5,637 nucleotides of DNA, taken from Acidobacteriota bacterium. GTDB lineage: Bacteria; Acidobacteriota; Terriglobia; Bryobacterales; Bryobacteraceae. Below the pieces are notes generated by a model that worked only from the letters and a program-made list of their open reading frames with translations, had not been told where the DNA came from and did no database searches. This document shows, one piece after another, positions 1 to 5,637 of this stretch. The position numbers and the translations under genes are program-made. Location: NCBI GenBank assembly GCA_018268875.1, contig JAFDVT010000148.1, positions 1 to 5,637 on the forward strand, written 5' to 3'. The first letter of the stretch is position 1. The number at the start of each line of letters is the position of its first letter.

Positions 1-1
1 C

Positions 2-580
2 AAAGGCGACCGGTTCTTCGCACAAGCCATCCGCCGTCTCACCCGCATCGACGTCCGCAGCGTCGAACAACCGGTGAACCCGCTCGATGGCGACGACATC
101 TTCAACTGGCCGTACCTCCACGTGGGCATGCCCAGCACCTGGAACCTCACACCCGAGTACGCCGCCAAGGTTCGCGAGTACCTCAACCGCGGAGGCTTCC
201 TGGTCTGCGATTCGTTCTTCGGCACCCAGGAATGGGAAGGCTTCAAGGCCGGCATGGATCTTATTCTGCCCGGCCACGAGGTCGAAGACATCGCCGCCGG
301 CGACCCGATGTTCCACCTGCTCTACGACCTCAAGGACCGGCATCAGGTGGCCAACTACCGGTCCCTGATGCGCGACGGCTCCGGCTACCGCGCCGACGGC
401 AAGGACGCGTATTGGCGAGGGATTCGCGACACGCACGGCCGCATTGTCGTGGCCATCGCCTTCAATTCCGACCTCGGAGACTCCTGGCAGCTTGCCGACG
501 AACCTCGTTATCCCGAGAAGTTTTCGGCCCTCGGCCTGCGCATCGGCGTCAACTTCGTGGTCTACGCCATGACCCACTGA
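2..580 (+). CDS. DUF4159 domain protein, C-terminal part (5' end outside window)
   Basis: The frame is open from the first full codon at position 2, giving 192 residues before the TGA at 578-580. The in-frame GTG at 74 is probably an internal valine, because the sequence before it (GDRFFAQAIRRLTRIDV) already looks like family sequence. Recognisable DUF4159 features are an 'LTRIDV' segment, then 'DDIFNWPYLHVG', the 'VREYLNRGGFLVCDSFFG' strand-turn motif, 'EWEGFKAGMDLILPG', and 'DPMFHLLYDL'. The C-terminus 'GLRIGVNFVVYAMTH' also fits family proteins. The family has no established function; it resembles class I glutamine amidotransferase-like folds, and in related bacteria it often lies near MoxR/BatA-type genes. 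Those neighbours, if present, would be upstream and out of view. Probably some tens of N-terminal residues, perhaps including a signal peptide, are missing. It is separated from the next gene by 87 bases and may belong to a different transcription unit. Confidence 0.82.
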   Translation, partial: KGDRFFAQAIRRLTRIDVRSVEQPVNPLDGDDIFNWPYLHVGMPSTWNLTPEYAAKVREYLNRGGFLVCDSFFGTQEWEGFKAGMDLILPGHEVEDIAAGDPMFHLLYDLKDRHQVANYRSLMRDGSGYRADGKDAYWRGIRDTHGRIVVAIAFNSDLGDSWQLADEPRYPEKFSALGLRIGVNFVVYAMTH

Positions 581-615
581 CGGCGCTAACTTCCTTTGTT
601 TCGATTTTGCAAAAC

Positions 616-647
616 TTAACACCTCGTCGCCCGTAAACCGTTATATC
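616..647 (+). promoter_or_regulatory. Weak candidate sigma70-type promoter for the four-gene operon
   Basis: The only gap on the + strand before the operon is 581-667. It is noticeably more AT-rich than its surroundings. TTAACA at 616-621 differs from the -35 consensus at one position. A -10-like TATATC lies at 642-647, or TTATAT at 641-646, which gives a spacer of 19-20 bases, longer than the ideal 17. The pair sits just upstream of a purine-rich AAGGA at 650-654, so a transcript starting from it would have a very short leader or be leaderless. I see no clear operator or riboswitch. The call rests on position and weak consensus matches only. Confidence 0.25.
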
Positions 648-667
648 GTAAGGATCAGAGCAAGCCT

Positions 668-1351
668 ATGGAGACCCGCGAAACTCGTGCATCGGCATCG
701 GAAGTGAAGTTCCTGGTATCGGCCGCCCTCGGCGACGAAGTCGAAAAATGGGCCAAACGCTGGCTCGGTCCCGACCCTCACGGCGCGCAATACCAGGTCG
801 CCAGTCTGTACTTCGACACCCCCGCCGGCGACGTCCTGCGGCGCAATGGATCGTTCGCCCGCGGCAAGTACCGTATCCGCCGCTACGACGGCGCGCCCAC
901 CGTATTTCTCGAACGGAAACTGCGCGCGAACTCGGTGGTTACCAAGCGCCGTAGCCTGGTCGAAGTGGAAGACCTTCCGTTGCTCGACAGTCACACGCTG
1001 GACCGTCAGTGGGCCGGAGGTTACTGGTTCCATCGCCGCCTGCAAGCCCGCGGACTCCGCCCGGCCACTCAGATTTCCTATGTCCGCAGCGCCCGCGTCC
1101 TCGACACCAAGGCCGGCTTCATGCGCCTCACGCTGGACCGTCAATTGGCCGCTCGGCCCATTCAGAGCTTCGAGTTTTCCAAGGAACCCGGCGCGCCCGT
1201 CCTGCCCGACGGCCGGGTGATCCTCGAACTCAAGTTCCGCAACCGCATGCCGTCGCTGTTTCGTGAACTGATGGACGAGCTTGTGCTCACTCCGCAACCC
1301 CTATCCAAATTTCGCCTCGCCGCGGGAATCTTGGCTCCCGCGCATGCCTGA
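668..1351 (+). CDS. VTC-domain protein, polyphosphate polymerase-like
   Basis: This 227-residue protein matches the VTC domain of the CYTH/triphosphate-tunnel superfamily. In yeast Vtc4 that domain makes polyphosphate from ATP inside a tunnel lined with Lys and Arg. Visible tunnel motifs in order are E12-V-K14 at the start of the first strand, S46-LYFDT51, K67-Y-R69-I-R71, E82-R-K84, K93-R-R95, Y138-V-R140, R153-LTLD, I185-L-E187-L-K189 and P211-LSKF215. These cover the basic and acidic positions expected for binding triphosphate and metal, so the enzyme looks intact. There is no SPX domain and no membrane segment, so it is probably cytoplasmic, and the length is normal for stand-alone bacterial VTC proteins. 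The start is the ATG at 668, with AAGGA at 650-654 (13 bases upstream) as a distant ribosome binding site. The gene overlaps the DUF4956 gene by 8 bases, which suggests coupled translation. Activity on polyphosphate is inferred from family, not shown. Confidence 0.9.
   Translation: METRETRASASEVKFLVSAALGDEVEKWAKRWLGPDPHGAQYQVASLYFDTPAGDVLRRNGSFARGKYRIRRYDGAPTVFLERKLRANSVVTKRRSLVEVEDLPLLDSHTLDRQWAGGYWFHRRLQARGLRPATQISYVRSARVLDTKAGFMRLTLDRQLAARPIQSFEFSKEPGAPVLPDGRVILELKFRNRMPSLFRELMDELVLTPQPLSKFRLAAGILAPAHA
1321..1342 (+). promoter_or_regulatory. Hairpin immediately upstream of the DUF4956 start codon
   Basis: CGCGGGA (1321-1327) and TCCCGCG (1336-1342) form a perfect 7-bp GC-rich stem around an 8-base loop. 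The right arm ends one base before the ATG at 1344. The stem contains the only purine-rich stretch (GGGA) that could act as a ribosome binding site for the downstream gene. The element lies inside the last codons of the VTC gene, so a ribosome finishing that gene would open it. This fits translational coupling, but a stem of this size can also arise by chance in GC-rich coding sequence. Confidence 0.4.
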
Positions 1352-2039
1352 GTTCCTTACCAGCGCCTTTGGCGAAGGCTTGGTCACGGGTCACCCGGGG
1401 CCTGTATTTCTGCGTATTCTCGCCGCTGTGTTGCTCGGCGCGGTCGTGGCCTGGATCCATCGCCGAACCACCGGTCCCAACGCCGCCATGACCGCCACGC
1501 TGGTGCTCCTCGCCGGCCTGATCGCGATGGTGACGCAAGTGATCGGCGACAACGTCGCGCGAGCCTTTAGCTTGGTCGGCGCGCTATCCATCGTCCGGTT
1601 TCGTACCGTCGTTCGCGACACGCGGGACACCGCTTTTGTGATCTTTTCCGTAGCCGTCGGCATGGCTGTTGGCGCGCAGGCCCCGTGGGCCGCGTTGATG
1701 GGCGTCCTGGTCGTCGGAGGCACGGCGCTTGTCCTGTCGCGAACCTCGTCAAGCGCATCCCCCACCAACGGCGACGCGTTCCTGCTGGCTCTCCGCGCCG
1801 CTCCCGATTGGGACCCCGAAGCCTCCGCCGCGCCGCTCATCGACCAATACGTCAGCGAACGCAAATTGCACAGTGTCCGTAGCGCCAAACAAGGTCTCAG
1901 CCTGGACCACTGCTATGTCGTCTCGTTCCAGGACGGCGCCAAAGTACAAGATCTGATCAAACAGTTGAACCGCCTGGAGGGCGTGCAGGAACTGAAACTC
2001 CTGCGCCAGGGTTCGGACGAGGAGTTTAGCCGCATATGA
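1344..2039 (+). CDS. DUF4956 integral membrane protein
   Basis: The protein has 231 residues from the ATG at 1344 (MPEFLTSAF). The only earlier in-frame start is a TTG at 1281 deep inside the VTC gene, and it would add 21 charged and polar residues before the membrane part, so I prefer 1344. Hydrophobic segments lie at about 20-38, 50-67, 97-111 and 113-131. The DUF4956 signature sits before and within the third: V78-GALSIVRFRT88 followed by R91-DTRDTAF and VAVGMAVG (103-110). The last ~90 residues are soluble and end in a segment (about 175-225, 'CYVVSFQDGAKVQDLIKQLNRLEGVQELKLL') that looks like an ACT/ferredoxin-like beta-alpha-beta fold. That overall plan recalls MgtC-type proteins, which is only a resemblance. 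Family function is unknown. Its repeated pairing with VTC-domain proteins suggests it is the membrane partner of the polymerase. The stop overlaps the CotH start as ATGA. Confidence 0.9.
   Translation: MPEFLTSAFGEGLVTGHPGPVFLRILAAVLLGAVVAWIHRRTTGPNAAMTATLVLLAGLIAMVTQVIGDNVARAFSLVGALSIVRFRTVVRDTRDTAFVIFSVAVGMAVGAQAPWAALMGVLVVGGTALVLSRTSSSASPTNGDAFLLALRAAPDWDPEASAAPLIDQYVSERKLHSVRSAKQGLSLDHCYVVSFQDGAKVQDLIKQLNRLEGVQELKLLRQGSDEEFSRI
2019..2024 (+). promoter_or_regulatory. Ribosome binding site supporting the CotH start at 2036
   Basis: GAGGAG at 2019-2024 is the best Shine-Dalgarno-like match at any junction in the operon. It lies 11 bases before the ATG at 2036 and 17 bases before the second ATG at 2042. 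The spacing favours the first start (MSMFF). It also means CotH can be translated partly independently of the DUF4956 gene although the two genes overlap by four bases. Confidence 0.5.
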
Positions 2040-3637
2040 GCATGTTTTTCCGCCTTGCCACCACCACAGCCGCTGCCGCAGTCGCCTTGCTGGCGCAGGA
2101 TTTTCCGCCTCCGCCCCCGGGCGGTGGTTTCCCCGGCGGTGGACCTCCGCCGTTCGGACGCGGCGGCTTCGGACCTCCCGGTGGAGGCGAGGTCAAGCTC
2201 GTCAAGGAATTCGATAAAGACGGCAACGGCTACCTGGACGCGATCGAACGCAAAGCCGCTCGGGAAAAGTTGAAGTCCATGCCTCGTCGTGGACCCGGCG
2301 GCGGATTCGGTGGACGCCGTGGCGGTCCCTTCGGTGGCGATAACGCGGACAACGCCGTACCCAAAGCCGGCCTCAAGCTGACCCCCGATCAGGTGAAGAA
2401 GTACGGCAGCGAACCGCTCTACGACCCCAACGTTCTGCGCACCGTCTTCCTCGAATTCGACAACCCGGACTGGGAAGCCGAAATGGCGGACTTCAACAAC
2501 ACGGACGTCGACATGCCCGTGAACATGACCGTCGACGGCAAGCTCTACAAAGGCGTCGGGGTACATTTCCGCGGCATGTCGAGCTTCATGATGGTGCCCG
2601 CCGGACGCAAGCGTTCGCTGAACGTTTCCGTGGACTTCCTGAATAAGGAACAGCGCCTCGACGGCTACCGCACGCTGAACCTTCTGAACTCGCACGGCGA
2701 CCCGACGTTCCTGCGCACGGTGATGTATCTCGACATCGCCCGCAAGTACATTCCGGCGCCCAAAGCCAACTTCATGCGCGTCGTCATCAACGGCGAAAGC
2801 TGGGGCATTTACACCAGCCAGGAACAGTTCAATTCGGACTTTGTGAAGGAATGGTTCCCCGAAGGCGGCGGCGCCCGCTGGAAAGTTTCCGGAAGCCCGA
2901 TGGGCCAGGGCGGCCTCAGCTACCTCGGCGAGGATCCCGCCGCGTACAAGAAGATTTACGAGATCAAGTCCAAGGACAGCAAAAAGGATTGGGCCGCGCT
3001 CATCAACCTCACCAAGGTGCTGACAGAAACGCCGATCGACCAGTTGGAACAGGCGTTGCAACCGATCCTCGACATCGATGGCACGTTGAAGTTCCTGGCG
3101 CTGGAAAAGGCCTTTGTGAACAGCGACGGCTACTGGATCCGGTCGAGCGACTACTCGATTTACCTCGACGCCAAGGGCAAGTTCCACGTCATCCCGCATG
3201 ACGCCAACGAAACCATTCGTCCGCCCGAGGGTGGCCCCGGTATGCGCGGCATGGGCGGGATGGGAAACATGGGCAACGGCACCGAACTCGATCCGTTCGC
3301 CGGTTCGCAGGATTCCAAGCGCGTGTTGATCAGCCGTCTGCTGGCCGTGCCCGCGCTGCGTACCCGCTACCTCGCCTACATGCGCGACATCGCGGAAAAA
3401 TGGATGACTTGGGACAAGCTTGGTCCGATGGCCGCGAAGTACCAGAAGCTGATTGCCGCCGACGTCAAAGCCGACACCCGCAAGCTCGATTCGTTCGAGG
3501 CGTTTGAAAACGGCGTCACCGTCGACGGCGAAGAAGACGACCGCGGCTTCCGCCGTCCCGGCGCCGCTCCCGCCATGAGCATGAAGACCTTTGTCGAAGG
3601 CCGCCGCAAGTTTCTGCTAGCCTACAAGCCGAAATGA
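2036..3637 (+). CDS. Secreted CotH-family (atypical protein kinase) protein with EF-hand
   Basis: A 533-residue protein of the CotH family; Bacillus CotH phosphorylates spore-coat proteins. Residues 1-20 look like a Sec signal peptide (one Arg, then an Ala/Leu-rich core), with possible cleavage near A20. A Pro/Gly-rich stretch (23-51) follows, then a canonical EF-hand loop at 60-71 (D60, D62, N64, Y66, D68, E71), then a second Gly/Arg-rich stretch (83-101). The CotH domain covers about 130-530. Motifs are R179-GMSSF184, K192-RSLNVSVDF201, LNLLNSHGD (214-222), L226-R227, N252-GESWGIYTSQE263, N362-SDGYW367, SSDYSIYL (370-377) and PHDAN (387-391). D389 is the likely metal-binding acid, with Asn at 391 where many members have Asp. 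A Met/Gly-rich insert (399-415) follows directly. The start overlaps the DUF4956 stop (ATGA) and the stop overlaps the next start (ATGA). The protein is probably periplasmic or outside the cell; its substrate is unknown and kinase activity is inferred. Confidence 0.93.
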   Translation: MSMFFRLATTTAAAAVALLAQDFPPPPPGGGFPGGGPPPFGRGGFGPPGGGEVKLVKEFDKDGNGYLDAIERKAAREKLKSMPRRGPGGGFGGRRGGPFGGDNADNAVPKAGLKLTPDQVKKYGSEPLYDPNVLRTVFLEFDNPDWEAEMADFNNTDVDMPVNMTVDGKLYKGVGVHFRGMSSFMMVPAGRKRSLNVSVDFLNKEQRLDGYRTLNLLNSHGDPTFLRTVMYLDIARKYIPAPKANFMRVVINGESWGIYTSQEQFNSDFVKEWFPEGGGARWKVSGSPMGQGGLSYLGEDPAAYKKIYEIKSKDSKKDWAALINLTKVLTETPIDQLEQALQPILDIDGTLKFLALEKAFVNSDGYWIRSSDYSIYLDAKGKFHVIPHDANETIRPPEGGPGMRGMGGMGNMGNGTELDPFAGSQDSKRVLISRLLAVPALRTRYLAYMRDIAEKWMTWDKLGPMAAKYQKLIAADVKADTRKLDSFEAFENGVTVDGEEDDRGFRRPGAAPAMSMKTFVEGRRKFLLAYKPK

Positions 3638-5145
3638 ATCGACGCGGATTTGTATCCGCCGCCCTGCTCGGTCTTAGTTCCAAAAGCGGTCAAGCCGCTC
3701 GCAACATCGCGGGCGGCTTTGTCAACGACGGATTCCCGCTCGGCCATCGCCTGCGCGACCGTAAGCCCGGTTTCGCGGCCCCCAAACAAACCATCCGCAT
3801 CCCCGCCGTGATCGTTGGCGGAGGTTGCGCCGGGCTTTCCGCCGCCTGGCACCTCAATCGCCGCGGCTTTCGCGACTTCGTTCTGCTCGAAATGGAGCGG
3901 GAGACCGGCGGCAACGCCCGTTGGGGCCAGAACGAGGTCTCCCGCTATCCCTGGGCCGCCCATTACCTGCCGGTCGCCAACCGCGAAAGCGCGCTGGTCC
4001 GCGAACTCTGCACCGAAATCGGACTGCTCAAGGACGGCGTGTGGGACGAACGGCATCTCTGCTTTTCCCCGCAGGAACGCCTGTACCTGCACGGCCGCTG
4101 GCAGGAAGGCATCGAACCCGAAATCGCCGCCACGCGCAAAGATCACGATCAGTACAAGAAGTTCGACACCCTGATGCACGAGGCCCGCGCCACCGGCCAG
4201 TTCACCAAGCCGCTCGAAGCCTCCGGCGGCAAGATCTCGCCCGACCTCTCTCTCGACCGCATCAACATGCGCGAATGGCTGCGCCGCAATGGACTCGATT
4301 CCGAGTACCTGCAGTGGTACGTCAACTATTCCTGCCGCGACGATTACGGTTCGAACCTCGACACGACGTCCGCCTGGGCCGGCATTCATGAGTTCGCCAG
4401 TCGCGAACCGGAGGAAAAAGGTCCGCTCACGTGGCCCGAAGGCAACGGCTGGATTGTCGAACGACTCAAGGAACGTGTCGGCAAGTACCTCAAGGCCAGT
4501 TCGCCGGTCTACCGCATTTCGCGCGAAGGCAATCAATGGAAAGTCTGGACCGAGCAGACGGCCTACCTCGCGGACGCCGTCATCTGGGCCGCGCCGACGT
4601 TCCTCGCGTCCTACATCGTCGAAGGCGCGCACCCCAAGTGCGACTTTGTGTACTCGCCGTGGATCACCGCTAACCTCACGCTGCGCCGCATGCCGGATCA
4701 TGCCGGCGACATCGCCTGGGACAACGTCATTTATGACTCGCCCTCGCTCGGCTACGTCGTGGCCACGCACATGAACCTCACCACCGTGCAACCGGAGTCG
4801 GTGTGGACCTATTATTGGGCGCTGGTCGACCAGTCCCCGGCCGCCTATCGCAAGCTCCTGCTGGAGAAAGACTGGAGCTACTGGCGCGACCTGATTCTCG
4901 CCGATCTCACGCGCGCCCATCGCGACATCGCCGATTGCATTTCGCGCATCGACGTCATGCGGCTAGGCCATGCCATGGCGCGTCCGGTGCCGGGATTTCT
5001 GGGATCGCCGCAACGCAAGCGCTGGATCGAAGGCGAACCGGGCTTGTATTACGCGAACTCCGACCTCAGCGGGTTTTCGATTTTCGAAGAAGCGCAATTT
5101 CGTGGTGTCGAAGCGGCGAAGAAAGTACTTCGCCGGCTCAGCTAG
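3634..5145 (+). CDS. Tat-exported FAD-dependent oxidoreductase (amine oxidase/protoporphyrinogen oxidase-like)
   Basis: The protein has 503 residues. The N-terminus MNRRGFVSAALLGL carries a twin-arginine motif (N-R-R-G-F-V) and a short hydrophobic core, so it is probably exported folded with its FAD bound. A linker (about 20-56) with G37-H-x-LRD precedes the Rossmann dinucleotide-binding motif V61-G-G-G-C-A-G67, followed by the strand 'FVLLEME' with E86 positioned to bind ribose, and the G92-G93 doublet. 'NEVSRYPWAAHYLPV' follows. The C-terminal FAD-contact region is G470-LYYANSDLSGFSIFEEAQFRG. These show a flavin amine oxidase-type fold; the substrate cannot be read from sequence. The start ATG overlaps the CotH stop by four bases with no good ribosome binding site, so translation probably depends on coupling. 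No cytochrome or other electron acceptor gene is visible nearby. It could serve a pathway unrelated to VTC/CotH, but the overlap argues for shared expression. Confidence 0.92.
   Translation: MNRRGFVSAALLGLSSKSGQAARNIAGGFVNDGFPLGHRLRDRKPGFAAPKQTIRIPAVIVGGGCAGLSAAWHLNRRGFRDFVLLEMERETGGNARWGQNEVSRYPWAAHYLPVANRESALVRELCTEIGLLKDGVWDERHLCFSPQERLYLHGRWQEGIEPEIAATRKDHDQYKKFDTLMHEARATGQFTKPLEASGGKISPDLSLDRINMREWLRRNGLDSEYLQWYVNYSCRDDYGSNLDTTSAWAGIHEFASREPEEKGPLTWPEGNGWIVERLKERVGKYLKASSPVYRISREGNQWKVWTEQTAYLADAVIWAAPTFLASYIVEGAHPKCDFVYSPWITANLTLRRMPDHAGDIAWDNVIYDSPSLGYVVATHMNLTTVQPESVWTYYWALVDQSPAAYRKLLLEKDWSYWRDLILADLTRAHRDIADCISRIDVMRLGHAMARPVPGFLGSPQRKRWIEGEPGLYYANSDLSGFSIFEEAQFRGVEAAKKVLRRLS
3692..3719 (+). 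other. 11-bp hairpin just inside the oxidoreductase gene
   Basis: AAGCCGCTCGC (3692-3702) and GCGGGCGGCTT (3709-3719) pair over 11 positions with one T-G wobble (3699 with 3712) around a 6-base loop. It starts 58 bases after the start codon, in codons for the end of the signal peptide and the linker. It is followed by TTTGTC, too few T residues for a strong terminator. It could attenuate transcription beyond CotH or slow ribosomes during export, or it could be a by-product of GC-rich coding sequence. On the minus strand the wobble becomes a C-A mismatch, so the structure is better in the + transcript. Confidence 0.35.
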
Positions 5146-5153
5146 AGCTGGCG
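5131..5153 (+). terminator. Candidate terminator hairpin spanning both convergent stop codons
   Basis: CGCCGGCTC (5131-5139) pairs with GAGCTGGCG (5145-5153) over 9 positions with one G-T wobble (5135 with 5149), around the 5-base loop AGCTA. The overlapping stop codons of the two convergent genes lie in the loop and at its edge. The downstream + sequence is TCCCTTCC, pyrimidine-rich but poor in T, so as an intrinsic terminator it is imperfect. In the minus transcript the wobble becomes an A-C mismatch. There is no intergenic space here, so any terminator for either gene must overlap coding sequence. Confidence 0.4.
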
Positions 5154-5637
5154 TCCCTTCCACCAACCGTGGAACCCGAAGTAATGCGCGGCGATCGAAT
5201 ACATCGCCAGGAACTCGAACAGCAGAATCGCCACCGGCGCGAACAGCGTCGTCACCGGGTTGCGGTACCACGGGTATGCCGCGGCGGCGGGCGCCATGGC
5301 GAACAGGTAGGCGGGGATCGCTTGGCCGTCATAAAGAAGCCAAGCCAACACCGGGAAATACAGGAAAAATACAAACGAGCTGGTTAGCGCGATCCAACTG
5401 CGGCGCGAGTTCGCCACCAGGTATTGAAACGACAGCCTCGGAAACTTGCGGAAGATTTCGAGCAGCGAATCGGCCATGCGCACGGAGGCGAAATCGCTGG
5501 CGCGCAGAATTTCGAAGCGCAAGCGGTGGCGTTTGCCGAGCTTGGCGAGTTCGGCGTCTTCAAACGGGAGGCGAAGCACCGCACGATGCCGACCGGTAAA
5601 GTCGTAAGCATCCTTGCGGTACAGCATGCAGCGGCCC
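5142..5637 (-). CDS. Family 2 glycosyltransferase, C-terminal half (5' end outside window)
   Basis: The minus frame is open to the window edge and ends at TAG (5144-5142). A Met codon lies at 5627-5625, but the codons before it read G-R-C and continue a typical GT2 phrase (GxCMLYRKDAY), so the real start is probably beyond the window. Numbering from that Met, the visible part has 'GRHRAVLRLPFEDAELAKLGKRHRLRFEIL' (12-41) with the E23-D24 pair expected for the catalytic base region, then 'SVRMADSLLEIFRKF' (48-62). Hydrophobic segments follow at about 78-99, 103-120 and 125-150, and the end 'GFHGWWKGRQL' matches the WKGR tail of many GT2 proteins. The nucleotide-sugar binding half and the DxD motif are not in view. 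It is likely a membrane-bound transferase acting on a lipid or polysaccharide acceptor, substrate unknown. It is convergent with the operon and probably unrelated to it in expression. Confidence 0.78.
   Translation of the reverse strand, partial: GRCMLYRKDAYDFTGRHRAVLRLPFEDAELAKLGKRHRLRFEILRASDFASVRMADSLLEIFRKFPRLSFQYLVANSRRSWIALTSSFVFFLYFPVLAWLLYDGQAIPAYLFAMAPAAAAYPWYRNPVTTLFAPVAILLFEFLAMYSIAAHYFGFHGWWKGRQL

Noticed and set aside
74..76. GTG at 74 as the start of the DUF4159 gene
   Set aside because: The frame is open to the window edge and the upstream residues fit the family, so this is an internal valine codon.
557..577. Hairpin at the end of the DUF4159 gene as a terminator
   Set aside because: GTGGTC and GACCCAC pair only with a bulged base, the loop is 8 bases, and the nearest T-rich stretch begins about 14 bases later, so it does not meet terminator form.
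641..1297. Antisense open frame of about 218 codons opposite the VTC gene
   Set aside because: The + strand VTC motifs run through the whole region; no family features are seen in the antisense product.
1281..1343. Upstream TTG start for the DUF4956 protein
   Set aside because: It would need a 71-base overlap with the VTC gene, has no ribosome binding site that I can see, and adds a non-family N-terminus.
2110..2340. Repeated GGCGGTGG-like units as a DNA repeat or recombination site
   Set aside because: The units follow Gly/Pro codons in the CotH frame, vary at third positions, and have no fixed period, so protein low complexity explains them.
1913..3199. Long antisense open frame of over 400 codons opposite DUF4956 and CotH
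   Set aside because: It lies opposite a clear CotH gene and its product matches nothing I recognise. Long antisense frames are expected where third codon positions are G or C.
3622..4920. Long antisense open frame of about 430 codons opposite the oxidoreductase
   Set aside because: Same reason: the + frame carries the Tat signal, Rossmann motif and FAD tail, while the antisense product has no recognisable domain.

Overview
The window is GC-rich and gene-dense. Spacing is tight, starts and stops overlap, and codons mostly end in G or C. The gene families (DUF4159, a stand-alone VTC domain, DUF4956, an EF-hand CotH protein and a Tat-exported FAD oxidoreductase) suggest a Gram-negative soil bacterium. 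Acidobacteriota of the Bryobacterales/Solibacter type is my best guess. This comes from family content only; there is no rRNA or marker gene in the window.

Layout. Positions 2-580 (+) hold the C-terminal part of a DUF4159 protein whose start lies outside the window. An 87-base gap (581-667) is the only real intergenic space and carries a weak promoter-like pair. Four + strand genes follow without a gap: a VTC-domain (polyphosphate polymerase-like) protein (668-1351), a DUF4956 membrane protein (1344-2039), a secreted CotH-family protein with an EF-hand (2036-3637), and a Tat-signal FAD-dependent oxidoreductase (3634-5145). The three junctions overlap by 8, 4 and 4 bases. On the minus strand, 5637-5142 holds the C-terminal half of a family 2 glycosyltransferase with membrane segments. 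Its stop overlaps the oxidoreductase stop in the palindrome CTAG, inside the loop of a 9-bp hairpin.

How the genes may work together. The predicted locations run from cytoplasm (VTC) through the inner membrane (DUF4956) to the exported side (CotH by Sec, oxidoreductase by Tat). VTC, DUF4956 and CotH proteins are known to occur as neighbours in bacteria, but their joint function is not established to my knowledge. A plausible but unproven reading is a polyphosphate-related polymerase working with a membrane partner and an exported atypical kinase; the oxidoreductase is the least expected member. Several hairpins sit at gene junctions (upstream of the DUF4956 start, just inside the oxidoreductase gene, and at the convergent stops) and may tune expression within the operon. 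I found no mobile element, CRISPR array, tRNA or rRNA.
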